This document shows, one piece after another, positions 25,101 through 35,108 of a DNA stretch of 64,000 nucleotides. Position 1 is the first letter of the stretch, and each line of letters starts with the position of its first letter. Position numbers and translations under genes: made by a program. The notes under the pieces are model-generated. The model had not been told where the DNA came from. It saw only the letters and a program-made list of their open reading frames with translations, and ran no database searches. The stretch covers positions 124,001 to 188,000 of the forward strand of contig JASANG010002079.1 of NCBI GenBank assembly GCA_030248215.1, read 5' to 3'. This DNA comes from Enoplolaimus lenunculus. Lineage: Eukaryota; Nematoda; Enoplea; Enoplida; Thoracostomopsidae.

Positions 25101-26793
25101 GTTCCTTTTCTTACCGGGTTTTGTCTTTTTAATCAAGACTTCTTTATATTCCTCTTTTTTCTTTTTCCGGCATAAATAGCGCCAGCACAAGTACAACAAC
25201 AGCAGTAAAAACAGTAATAGTAACAGTATCAACAGGGCAATTAGCAGCCAACTCCTATAACACAAATCTACATTCAGGAACAATTTGTTGCATTAAAGAC
25301 ATATTAAAGTTTTGTTATTGTTTCGAAATTATCGTTTAAATTTTATTGCATAATTTTTATCATGAAGAGCTCGCTCATAGCCGTTATCATATATTGTAAT
25401 TTATATTGTTTCACTCTAGTATACTCTAGTGATCTTTTAACTGATAAGATTACTTTCAGGTTCAAAAAGTGAGTGACATATATTCGCATTTAGAAACGTA
25501 GCGGTTTTATTACCATTGTATATTTTTGTGCTAACTTGTCATAAATGCAAATATATATCTTCGATGTACATGAACACTAATAGGGCAAAAACTGTGAAAA
25601 TTTTACCTGTCTACTTTTGATTCAACTTAAATCAACTATATGTACACCGCTTTTGAGTCGAAATTTTTGCTATTTTTAAAAGAGTATTTAGTTTACTTAT
25701 GGTTACTGGGTCTGTATTCTCAAATGTGTGTACCGCCTATCACCAGTAGGAGATACGTCTGGTAACTTTCAAACCAGTGCCTGCTGACGCTTTTAGCACA
25801 TCTTTCGCATACGATTTGTGTTACTTCTGTATCGATTTTGAGTTCAACAACTGAATAGTTAGTGAATTTGAAAGCCTATTACTAACTGATGATAGTTGCT
25901 GTACACATGTCCTAATGAGGACCCTCCTCTAATACAGACAACGTTGCTATTTTTTGTTGACAAAACTGCTCTTGTTTGACCGTAAATTAAACAAGCTTGC
26001 AATCCTTACCACCATGGGAACACGTAAATATGGTCGATACAACATTTGTTACCACAACATCCATCATCTGCATCGCATCTGAAACAAAGAGCTTGTTTGG
26101 AAAATACACGTTTTTATTCAGACCCGTGACTTGCGGGGGGGGGGGGGGCGAGCAGGGGTGCGCCACTACGGACATCTTTGCCTTTAGTAGATGAATTTTT
26201 CGGTAGTATTAAAAAACTTTGTTTGGAAATTTTATTCGTCCTGTCAAGAAATGTTCTAGCCCAATCTAGCAACAGTTTTTAGTGGCAGTGTTGATTTTTT
26301 CAGGTAAATTTACTCTGAATTTATAGTTGGACTCAGGCTAACTCAGCGCTGTTTGTCTCTATTAGCTATAGTGCGGTTGATGAAGTTGTTTTTGTTATAA
26401 AACTAGCCAGCGTTGAACTACATTTCATGAGCGAAACCCGGGCGAAGCGATGCGTCAATATCTGATAAGTAGTCGTAAAGGTATTGTTTACCGGCGTCTT
26501 TAAACATTTCAAACTGGAAACCTCCCGGCCCAGAGTTAGGTACATGAACCGTGGAAGGCTAGTTTCTGAGACGAGGTTCACACTCCACATCACTATTGAA
26601 TATTGATTTGTTTTTACCTGAAAATATACACTTCATCGCGTTGGTTCACATTATTTTCGCGAAATTCACAAAGAAGATAATCGCCCTCATAGCCTTTGTA
26701 CTCAATGCCGTTACTTTCGTGTTGAATTTGCACCATTGCGTTTTCAACTTTGTTTTTTAAATCATACAGCAATGTGTTTGGCAGTGAGAGCAG
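22143..26793 (-). CDS. Single-pass membrane protein, C-terminal part
   Basis: Not recognised. Three minus-strand exons join in phase: 26618-26793, 25115-25254, 22143-22318. The first gives an extracellular-type segment (contains NGIEYKGYEGDYLLCEF). The second starts with one strong hydrophobic helix of about 22 residues rich in Leu (SWLLIALLILLLLLF region) followed at once by a basic stop-transfer CRKKKK. The third gives a cytoplasmic tail with proline/threonine stretches, VIDMPPATPTP, and Tyr motifs including IVYYRP and a terminal AAY before TAA. Topology is therefore type I with about 100 residues inside. Upstream exons and the start are missing; a candidate at 27763-27901 cannot be joined directly. 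Introns are 1.4 and 2.8 kb. It could be an adhesion or receptor-like protein, but no domain is certain. Confidence 0.55.
24557..24718. mobile_element. TTAGGC-type MITE copy
   Basis: Contains TTGCTTAGGCTTAGGCTTAG and a second CGCTTAGGCTTAGGGTTAG tract, with the family's right end CTACTGTTACGACCCG. Lies in the intron between the membrane-helix exon and the tail exon of the minus-strand gene. Confidence 0.65.
24935..25090. repeat. GAGTTGATT/AACTCA-rich simple repeat
   Basis: Repeated words of the type GAGTTGATTC, AATCAACTCAACTCAG and AATCAACTC on both strands across about 150 bp, ending 25 bp below the exon at 25115-25254. The mixture of both orientations makes it partly self-complementary. Confidence 0.5.
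26135..26148. repeat. Run of 14 G
   Basis: An uninterrupted 14-base poly-G, the longest homopolymer of G seen in this AT-rich window, in the intron between the exons at 25115-25254 and 26618-26793. Prone to slippage and to length error in assembly. Confidence 0.9.
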
Positions 26794-26944
26794 CTGTAAT
26801 AGTTTGGTCACAAGGCGTTTACTTGAGCAGCATTATTCAGTAATTAAACTTTGTAATAATGATTATGAAAGATATGATGCAAATGCACAATTGTATAGGC
26901 AGCCCTGAATAGCATTTTGACGCGGGCTAATGTTACTTTTAGTG

Positions 26945-27070
26945 CCGTAACAGTAGATTAAGCCTAATCCTAAGTCTAAGTGTTGGAAAAGCGTATTCCT
27001 AAGCGCCTAAGCCTAAGCAAAAATCTAGTCTAGAATATAAGCCTACTCTTTTACAGACCCTCTAGGAACC
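26945..27070. mobile_element. TTAGGC-type MITE copy
   Basis: Begins GCCGTAACAGTAGATTAAGC, runs through CCTAATCCTAAGTC and CGCCTAAGCCTAAGC, and ends near TTTTACAGACCCTC. Same orientation as the neighbour at 27128-27310. Confidence 0.6.
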
Positions 27071-27127
27071 CTGACGGCCCTAAAAGTAAACATGGGCCTT
27101 GACGCGAATGCCAGTGTTGTTTAAAGA

Positions 27128-27310
27128 ACAGGGCCGTAACAATAGTATACGCACATTCCTAAAAGCCCAAGCCTAAGCCTAAGCGTAAGAATGAGCTTAT
27201 ACCTAAACCCAAGCCTAAGGATAAGCTTAAGCAGAAAAATTAGTCTAAAGCTAAAGGTCACTCCATTGCAGTCTCACAGAAAAACGTTCCACCCGTGATC
27301 TTTTTACATG
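27128..27310. mobile_element. TTAGGC-type MITE copy
   Basis: Left end GGGCCGTAACAATAGTAT, interior AAGCCTAAGCCTAAGCGTAAG and AACCCAAGCC words, right end CACAGAAAAACGTTCC then TGATCTTTTTACATG. One of the better preserved copies. Confidence 0.65.
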
Positions 27311-27762
27311 AGCTGTGACAACTTATTAAGGATTCGACATCATACATTTATAATTCGCCAGATGACAAATAGAACCTATATCACACACCTACTCTCTATC
27401 TAATCAGTGCGGCGATGTTGAAATTTATGCCCGTTATGGCATTTGAACCGCTGCCATCAAACATTTCTTGATCAGCGGTATACTTTGCTGGGATTAATCC
27501 AACAATGTGTCATATTTTTTTACATCATCGAATCAGGTCCAGTCCATCGGGTAGTTATTCAGGCTGTTCAAGGTTTCGTTTAGAACTGCCTATTGCCAAA
27601 TGAAACAAAACAGGTAATTGGGAAGCAGATCTTAGAGAACTAAACCATTCGCCGGGAACGCATTGTATATTAACGCACAACAACCCAAAGAACAATGTTT
27701 GCTTTATAAAAACAAATTTAGCAACATTGAAAGATACCGAAAAAAACGCATAGCACATTCAC

Positions 27763-27901
27763 CTTAAGAATTTCATTTTGCTTGCAAATGCGACACGTAG
27801 CGATACTTGGTTCTGCAACACTCTAAAATATAAATTCAATAGACTCGAAATGTGCAACTTGACGTTGTTTGTTGCGCCTTTACGACGAGCATCGGCTAAA
27901 G
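27763..27901 (-). other. Candidate exon of unknown gene
   Basis: Open on the minus strand for 139 nt between a TTTAG acceptor and a GTGAAT donor. The open frame enters in phase 1 and leaves in phase 2 and has an exon-like composition (contains KGATNNVKLHISSLL). It would suit an upstream exon of the gene ending at 22143, but the next known exon starts in phase 0, so at least one further exon of 3n+1 nt would be needed. I could not find one with good splice sites. Confidence 0.25.
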
Positions 27902-28588
27902 CTAAACTTCAGCTATTGAATTTTGTTCTAAACTGCGTCGTGCAGTGTGAGGGAGGGAGACACTTTTGCAACACCTGTAAATGTTTCAAAATCGAATTTT
28001 TGCAGCCTCACTATGCGCATATATAAATTTGAGCTATATATTAAGATAGATATAGAGTGTTGCATGGCAAGGAACCAGAGTTTTAACGCCGTTCTGCTTT
28101 CTGCTTATTCTGACAAAATTTGTGTTCCGATTTCGATTCAGACGGAGTGTGATTCCTATGCCGGAATTCCGGAATTTGCTATTAAGCGTGTGTTTCCATC
28201 AAAATTTATTTCACGTTTGAACTTAGTATGTTTAACCTCGATTTAAAGCAATGGCAAAGAGTGAAAATGAATTGCAAATCAACCTAATTTGGACAATTGT
28301 ACTTTCTGGTTGAAAGCTTACAACGAGCAAAAACTGTGTCTGTAGAATATGAAATAAAATTAAATATTCGATTTTGCCCCTGAAAATTTAGCAAAACCAT
28401 AAAACATGCAAATCTAAAAATTCCAATTCCAACTGTTTTCAATAGGAAAATTCATTTACAACTCTGTTTCCGATCCGATATAATTTTTTCTTTAAGAACC
28501 CGTGCAGTGAACAAATAAAACAATTATGGTGTTCTGCTATTAAATTGTAGAAAATACCTAGCTGAAATTTTAAACTTAAACTCAATTG

Positions 28589-28594
28589 TTTATT
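28589..28594 (-). promoter_or_regulatory. Probable poly(A) signal of the receptor gene
   Basis: AATAAA on the minus strand about 115 nt beyond the receptor stop codon. Confidence 0.4.
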
Positions 28595-28708
28595 TTGCAT
28601 TAGGCCTTTGATACACCCGAGCCAATTATTATTATAATCTATTCCATTCCAAGAACTCATTCTGTTTATATATATGCCGTATCCGATTGTTTCAATATAT
28701 TAAGTATA

Positions 28709-30166
28709 TTAATATTTTGGTCCATCAGAAAGATCAATGTTTCTTGTTACGTCTTCCTTCCAGCCAATATCTGATGTTGCTCGCGGCAAGCTTGAGTCGT
28801 TAGCCAGGTTACATGCATTTAACGGTGTTTCTGCTATTTCTATTGGTTCACTTGAACCATTATTCTGTACTGCAATGTTGCGATCAAAATTCGGCAAAGA
28901 GCTATTTTCGTTCCCGTTCTGGTTGCCCAGATCTTTCAAATTATTGCTGCCACCTGTATTTGCGCTTTTCTTGACAACAGTTTCGGAACCAGAGAAACTC
29001 GGTCTGATAACTAAACCTGAAGCTGATTTTTCATCCGGATGAACAGATTCAAAGTCACGTTCGCAGAACCGTTTGATCCAATGGCGAATACTGGGATTTG
29101 TGGCGTAAATTATCCACGGACATATTGCGCAATGAACAAAATACAACGTTATCAATATTTCCGCTGCATCGTCAACAAGCCAACCGCTAGCTAGCCAAGC
29201 AATGTAACAAGCGATAAACAACAAAAAACACAGTAGTAGCATAATGGCAATATTACTTAAAAGCATGTATTGCTTTGCAATTGCGATTTTAGCTTCTGTT
29301 GTCGACCTATTAGTTTCAAAATTTTTTATATTACCATCCGGTACTTTATGTTTTGGTACAGATATGTGTTCCTGGTTTGGAGTGTCGTCTTCCTCCAGAG
29401 CATTGCTACCGTTTTGTTGACTAGCGGTTGGTGAGCCACGCTGGCGCCGTGCGGCACATAGCAACTTGAGGTATAGTCCAAGCGTTAACATTGCTAGTAA
29501 TGACAGCGAAACAGTTTCAAACACTTGAAAGCAGCGAAAACAGGATCCTAAATAACCGACATAGTGAAATCCAAAAACTAACGCTTTTATAAGCATCATT
29601 AACAGTATAAATATCCACATTATGCCAATAAAGCGTACGATACTACGTGGTGAAGTCCAAAAGCGTCCCCACGGGGTCCTATGAGATTCCTTATTGCCGC
29701 TTTGTGATTCAGTACCATCGCGTGGTTTTGTGCTACCAGCGCTAACTGTGCGGGTATAACTGAGACCAATCATAAATAGACACGTCGAACACATACTAAT
29801 AAAACAATTGATAATAATTAATGATGTTTCAGATTTAATGATAACATCGGCTGTCCAGCCGTCCATTACATTTACGATACATAACATTACTCCAACTATA
29901 CAATGAGCGAAACACAAATTTCCAAGCAGTATACGGTTTGATTCAGTTAGAACGCGATCAGGTTTATTGTAAGCACCGTCAACAGATCTTTGTTCAGTAC
30001 TCGTGTTCAATAAGCCAGCAATAACTAACGCATTTCCAATTGATATCACTAATCCGAGCAGTAATTGAGTTATATTTGTTGCGTAGAGCACCTTTGACCC
30101 ACTTAAGATATCGGTCGAGTTCACCGTAGTTGATGAAGCGATAAGTGTTGTTGAATTGTCAGGCAT
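28709..30166 (-). CDS. Intronless divergent seven-helix receptor, GPCR-like
   Basis: One 485-codon ORF without introns, ATG at 30166. Seven hydrophobic segments in order at roughly residues 31-53, 80-103, 113-138, 174-196, 212-236, 303-329 and 340-362, a long Ser/Asn-rich third intracellular loop (about 237-302) and a long tail (about 380-485) rich in Ser, Asn and Gly. The N-terminus has N-glycosylation sequons (NST, NSTD) and no signal peptide. Helix 7 ends CPWIIYATNPSIRHWIKRFC, followed by a basic/Cys helix-8-like stretch, typical of rhodopsin-class receptors. The class A marks are otherwise degenerate: no DRY after helix 3 (GLSYTR instead), no CWxP in helix 6, NPxxY replaced by CPWIIY. Helix 4 keeps a Trp. 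Ligand unknown; plausibly an orphan neuropeptide- or amine-type receptor. Lack of introns in an intron-rich region suggests a retrocopy origin or an old intronless family. Confidence 0.72.
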   Translation of the reverse strand: MPDNSTTLIASSTTVNSTDILSGSKVLYATNITQLLLGLVISIGNALVIAGLLNTSTEQRSVDGAYNKPDRVLTESNRILLGNLCFAHCIVGVMLCIVNVMDGWTADVIIKSETSLIIINCFISMCSTCLFMIGLSYTRTVSAGSTKPRDGTESQSGNKESHRTPWGRFWTSPRSIVRFIGIMWIFILLMMLIKALVFGFHYVGYLGSCFRCFQVFETVSLSLLAMLTLGLYLKLLCAARRQRGSPTASQQNGSNALEEDDTPNQEHISVPKHKVPDGNIKNFETNRSTTEAKIAIAKQYMLLSNIAIMLLLCFLLFIACYIAWLASGWLVDDAAEILITLYFVHCAICPWIIYATNPSIRHWIKRFCERDFESVHPDEKSASGLVIRPSFSGSETVVKKSANTGGSNNLKDLGNQNGNENSSLPNFDRNIAVQNNGSSEPIEIAETPLNACNLANDSSLPRATSDIGWKEDVTRNIDLSDGPKY

Positions 30167-32164
30167 AGTTTGTATCAGCCAATTATATCTTGTAGGAATA
30201 CAATATTAAAAATAAATGTACATATAATACAGATTTTAAATTTTGAAAACTACCTGAAGTATTAACAGGTACAGAATTCTTGAGCTTATTCGAAAGCACA
30301 ACAATACCCAAGTATAAAAATGTACTATTACTTAAATTTAATAAATATAAAAGCACGTAAACGTAGGAACAGAAATTATCGATAATTCAAATAACTGTCT
30401 GAATTGAACGTACAAACACGACCATATATTTCGATTTTGTTCAAGGAAGTTTCGCCGCCTTGACTACTGTGCTGATTCTTTCATCTTGGAAATTAATAGG
30501 GGCAACTATGTCCATGAGTTAAAAACGTGGATGTAAAAACATGTTTTCGAAGGGTTTTGAGTTGTTTCTATAACGGAGACGGAAACGGAAACGGACAGCA
30601 ATTTTACAGGTAATGGAAACGGATATCCGGTTGCAAACTGGCTCGAAGTGTGAAATGAAATGAGTTTAAAGTACTTTGATTTGCAGTGGGCTGGATTTTG
30701 GATACTTAAATAATCATAGGCGAACTGATCTGATTGCGAGAACAAGTTTACCAAAAATGTTTAGCAAATGAGTAAGTACATGGCTCCTATAAATTTGTGC
30801 ACTATAAAGTTAAATTGAACCAAAACTTGTACATTTCACTCACACAAGTAGTTCTAGGTACTTGTATCCTAAGTGGTATGTAGATAAGGATTTTTATATC
30901 CGACTCACGCTTTACGTTAGACACGCAAATGAGAATTTTTACCTGCGTGTATACCCGCGCTAAAAAGATCGACAGACAACCCACCTTTTACCCTCGTTTG
31001 AAGTTAAACCAATATTTTAAAGATAAGTATTGATTTTGTTCTTTAATGAAGTTTTGTATTATAGCTATAATGAAAACTAAATTGCAAACCCAACTAACTA
31101 AAAGCGCACTAGTAAGTATAGCACTTCACTGCACAGCAACTGACCAGAAATAAACAGGCAATATCAGGATAATTTGGCGGAGGTAAAAACGTTCAAATTT
31201 ACCCTTATGATCACAGATGGACACTAAGTATCCATATATTCGGACATTCAAATATAAAAATATCTGGATATGTATTTGAAAGGAAACGTGTATCCGGATA
31301 TCCGAAATGCTATTGTGTAAAACAAATTTTGAGATAATTTGCATTGTTGCACCATTAAAGTAGCTGGAGCTGTTGAAAAAATTTTGTAGTCAAACCAGAG
31401 TTGAAATATTGAGCAACATTCCTGCATAATTCCATGACGATTTAAAATTTATCTTTTGAAACATAGCCAAATTAAAAAAATCAGTTAGCTAGATATTCAT
31501 CGGAATAATGTCTTCGTATTTTCAAATTATATCACATAATCCCAGTAAAAAATTTGCATCCAATACGCACCGTTCGTCGAATTGCTATATTTATACTGGG
31601 AGTCATTTTAAATTCTGTTCGCTCTTGAATTAATAAGACGTCAAGCCTAACTGAGTACCATGCTAATTAGTAAAAGGCTAGCATGCAAATCTGGCAATCT
31701 GCAAAGGGCACGTTAGATTTTCCCATGACACAGAACCCAGAGCTTTACGTTCGCTAAACCAGTCATGACATGCAAAAAACGATGCAATTCAACTCAGCGC
31801 GTCGCATTTACATAGTAATATAGATGAAAAAATATAGATTTTTGAACAGTTAAAAATACATTTTTGGTTCCGCTGTAGTCCATATAAGATCGCAAAAAGT
31901 GAAAGTATATTTATATTCAAGTCCTAAAAAATGGAAATTTAACTGAAACTATTAGGGGAGGTTATGAGTAGCCAAATAGGTATTATGTTTCGATATATTA
32001 AGAAAGCGGGGAACCACCCTTGTACGATTAGCGTAAGTATATTTTAATGTGGATTTTTCTTCTTGGAACATAAAACTACTCATAAACGTATAGTTCGAGG
32101 TAAGGGTCACATTCGATAGAATCGATAACAAACCAATCAACTCAGTTTCAGGTGGCCAACGCAA

Positions 32165-32355
32165 GTATTTATTAGTTAATAGCAATTTTCTAAATCGAAT
32201 ACGCAGCACTATTGGGGTTCGGAAACCCAAAAAACGCATAATCGAGTTCTGAATATCCGAAATTAATTTAAATTCTAATATTCGGGTATCCGGATAAATA
32301 TCCGGCAAGAGTTGCCGGTTATCCGGATATGAAAAAATGTCCGATGCCCATCACT
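32165..32355. repeat. Dispersed TCCGGATA-rich repeat
   Basis: Shares GGTTCGGAAACCCAAAAAAC, GATAAATATCCGGCAAGA and TATCCGGATA words in order with 44690-44852, ending near GTCCGATGCCCATCACT. Looks like the right end of a non-coding DNA element; a related left part lies near 31215-31320. Confidence 0.55.
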
Positions 32356-34082
32356 ACTCGTGATACAAAGTATTACCTGTATGTTTATCAGCGACTGGTA
32401 GGTATTTTTTACTAGACTTGCGATTACCCGAGAATCAAGTCAAACTCTGATTGCATGCGTACCTGCCAAAAATAAAAGTTTGCGAAACATGAGTAGTTGT
32501 TTTAAGTAGTCTGAAACTATCGTATCATTAAAACTTGAATAAGTAGTTACAGAACCAGGCAGTGCCATGCTTGGCCGTGTCTAAGACACTAGTTTTCCGC
32601 TTTCGAAATAATCGGCAACAAAAATGTTTGCATATTTTGCTAAGCCGTGACAGAGCCTATAAAAAGCAAGACTTGGGCATGCGAAAGCCAAAAGTCAATT
32701 ATAAATACAGTTCCTTTTCAGAAAAAACTGGCAACAACACGGAGTTACTTGAGTTCTATCTAGAAGTACCCAGTAGGGTACAACCGAAATTATAAAATAC
32801 TGGAACAGAAAGGCTAAAAAATACCGGATCCACAACCGGAGCCGGAAACGGAAAACAAAAAATACTTGTTACCGAAAAATTCATTTCAACGCTATTTTAT
32901 CGCTTTCAGTGGTGTAAACACACCATATAGAATGACAAATTCCTAAAACAAATGCAATAGCTGAAAACGCATGATGGATTTATACGGAGTACAAATTGAA
33001 AATATTGGCAATACACGCTGAGACAGTTTTGGAAAAACATTAAGTTAAGAATAATAGGCATTTCGAACAGAAACGTTTTCAATACCGAAAATACCAGAAA
33101 ATTCCGGAGAAAATGTACCGGATTTATTACCAGAAATGGATAGTGAAAAATATCGGATTTCTCTACTGGAACGGGGATTTCGTTGCATCCTGGTTCCGCT
33201 TTGCTTTTACTTTTCTCTATTTTTTGTCTATTTGAAATAAAAACCCCTGCTCTATAAAAGTACGAACTTTCGCTATACAGCGCACACGAGCCGACAATGT
33301 CTACGTTTATAGCGCAACAACTGTAACTTGTACACATGCCTGAGACTAAAGCCTTAATGTTGGGAGACTAAGTCTAAACCTAAGTTTAAACACAGAGTAG
33401 TATAAATTCTAAACACAGAGTAGTATAAATTCAGAGCCTTTTGCAGTACCAAAAGCGGGGTGAGCATAAAAGTAAAATGGGCCAACCATGGTTATTCCTA
33501 ATTTGCATTTTCAATTCGAGACTTGCTGACGTAAAATTATATATTAATACCGTTTAATACTGCATTGCGCTAAAGCATGATTTAGTTTAGTTTCTCCAAG
33601 ATACAAATTACTACGGTCCGTGTGGACAAAAAGAATATATATGAACAAAGTGATGTGCTTTTCTGCTCTACTGAGCAAGCTTGAATATCATCGTTCCAAC
33701 TCACAAAAAACAGGCACACTACAAGGGCCCAATTGTGTTTCGTGGGTTTCTATAGCAACATTGAACCTTCAATTTTGCCAAATATAAACAGTATTTCAAT
33801 AAAAGTACACTATATCGCCAGTGGCCCCATGGTTATGAGAAACCGACATATTATAATCAATGTACTTAGTGTTATGAAAGTATTAGCTTAAGTACTCTTC
33901 AAATACCAAGACCGCTTTTACTCAAAATTCCGTTGAAAAACGTCAACGGAGCAGGTTAACGGATGACTTTAAAAATCAAATGCAGTTAGAAAATATTTTT
34001 AAGCTATATTCTAAAAAATATGAGTAAATATTTCTTCCAAAGTTACACAAGTAACAAAAAACCTGAATGAACAATGACCCTT

Positions 34083-34236
34083 GTATAGAACAGTGCTGGA
34101 TCGTTTTCCTTCGGGGCTGTAATAGTCAGCTTACGCTTTAGACTAAAGTTTGCTTAGCCTTAGGCTAAGGAATAGGCTCGTCCTTAAGCATAGGCTTAAG
34201 CTTAGAAATATGCCTATACACTGTTGGCCCATGTAT
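34083..34236. mobile_element. TTAGGC-type MITE copy, plus orientation
   Basis: Left end GTATAGAACAGTGCTGGATC, interior TTGCTTAGCCTTAGGC, CATAGGCTTAAGCTTAG, right end CACTGTTGGCCCATGTATAC. It abuts an oppositely oriented copy at 34242. Confidence 0.6.
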
Positions 34237-34241
34237 ACAAC

Positions 34242-34368
34242 CGGGCCGGAACAGTAGTATAAGCACATTCCTAAGCCTAAGCGAATGGATGAACCTTTTC
34301 CTAAGCCTAGCAAAAAGTCTAATTAAAACTGACTCTATTATCGCCCTCCGCAAAACGATCCGGCCCTG
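34242..34368. mobile_element. TTAGGC-type MITE copy with clear terminal repeats
   Basis: Starts GGGCCGGAACAGTAGTATAA and ends AAACGATCCGGCCC, giving an inverted pair around GGGCCGGA. Interior has CCTAAGCCTAAGC and CCTAAGCCTAGC. It shows that the telomere-like hexamers are internal to a small inverted-repeat element and not remnants of a chromosome end. Confidence 0.65.
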
Positions 34369-35108
34369 TTCCATACATGGGGCCTACTGTTTCGGCCCTG
34401 TTCTATACATGGTCCAAAAGCGACCGATATGAAATATAAAAATTACGAAATTTATCCAAATTCTTAAAATTTTCGGTCGGTGAATATTTGCGTGCCTTAA
34501 TTGTATTGACAGTAAAATTAGCCATCTTAGAACGCAAAACTTCTCATGTTTATAAGCCCAAACAATTCAGCAAACAACTTTCATTTACTACATACTAGTA
34601 ATAGATATATAAATGCTGTAATCCAAACAACATCAACAATAGATCAAGCGGCTTAAAGACTCTTTAGAGTTATTACCATACAAAAAATACGCCACTAAAC
34701 AATATTGAACCTTTCTGCAGACTGTATCTTAAAAATATGAACGTATGATAGCTAACCAGCGAAAATTTCCATGGCAGCCTGAAGTTTCATAAACCATAAT
34801 ATATTAACACTAACAAAATCAAGGGTCTGTATATTCGTTTATGAGTACAGCTCGAGGCTCATTGTATTAAAAACCACAAAACAAATTTTTGTTATCGTCA
34901 GCAATCATCTACCCAAACAATAACCAAATGTTAATACCCGACAATGGTATTTTGATATTACCCACCGTAGTAAAAATAAAACATTTTAAAACGTTTCGTT
35001 CAATAATCAAACTACAATGAGACAATTTGTAATAAAATTTGAAAAACATACACTGATTCAAAATACGAACTTCCGATTAACACCTGGTCAGCTATCCCTA
35101 TACTGATG

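Larger units (their letters stand above)
26794..28708. other. Interval holding MITEs and a possible exon
   Basis: Between the first confirmed exon of the membrane protein gene and the receptor stop. Holds two TTAGGC-type copies (26945-27070, 27128-27310) and a candidate minus-strand exon (27763-27901). No complete gene is evident. Confidence 0.45.
30167..35108. other. Repeat-rich intergenic region
   Basis: About 5 kb between the receptor start and the METTL14 stop, both minus-strand. It should include the receptor promoter. Visible content: CCGGA-rich element remnants (30530-30650, 31215-31320, 32165-32355, 32830-33200), a relative of the 175-bp unit at 44011 (31785-31980), and two TTAGGC-type MITEs (34083-34236, 34242-34368). 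Long minus-strand ORFs here fall inside these repeats and show no family similarity. Confidence 0.55.

Noticed and set aside
26460-26600. Minus-strand open stretch containing FEMFKDAGKQYLYDYL
   Set aside because: About 45 codons between stops; possible acceptor enters in phase 0 while the exon before it leaves in phase 2, and there is no donor. Chance or a gene remnant cannot be told apart.
27388-27500. Minus-strand open stretch containing FDGSGSNAITGINF
   Set aside because: Protein-like by eye, but it ends at a stop with no donor, the only acceptor is poor, and it does not fit the phase of neighbouring exons.
32906-33337. 143-codon minus-strand ORF
   Set aside because: It overlaps a CCGGA-rich repeat that recurs at 43745 and 56757, and has no recognisable domain.
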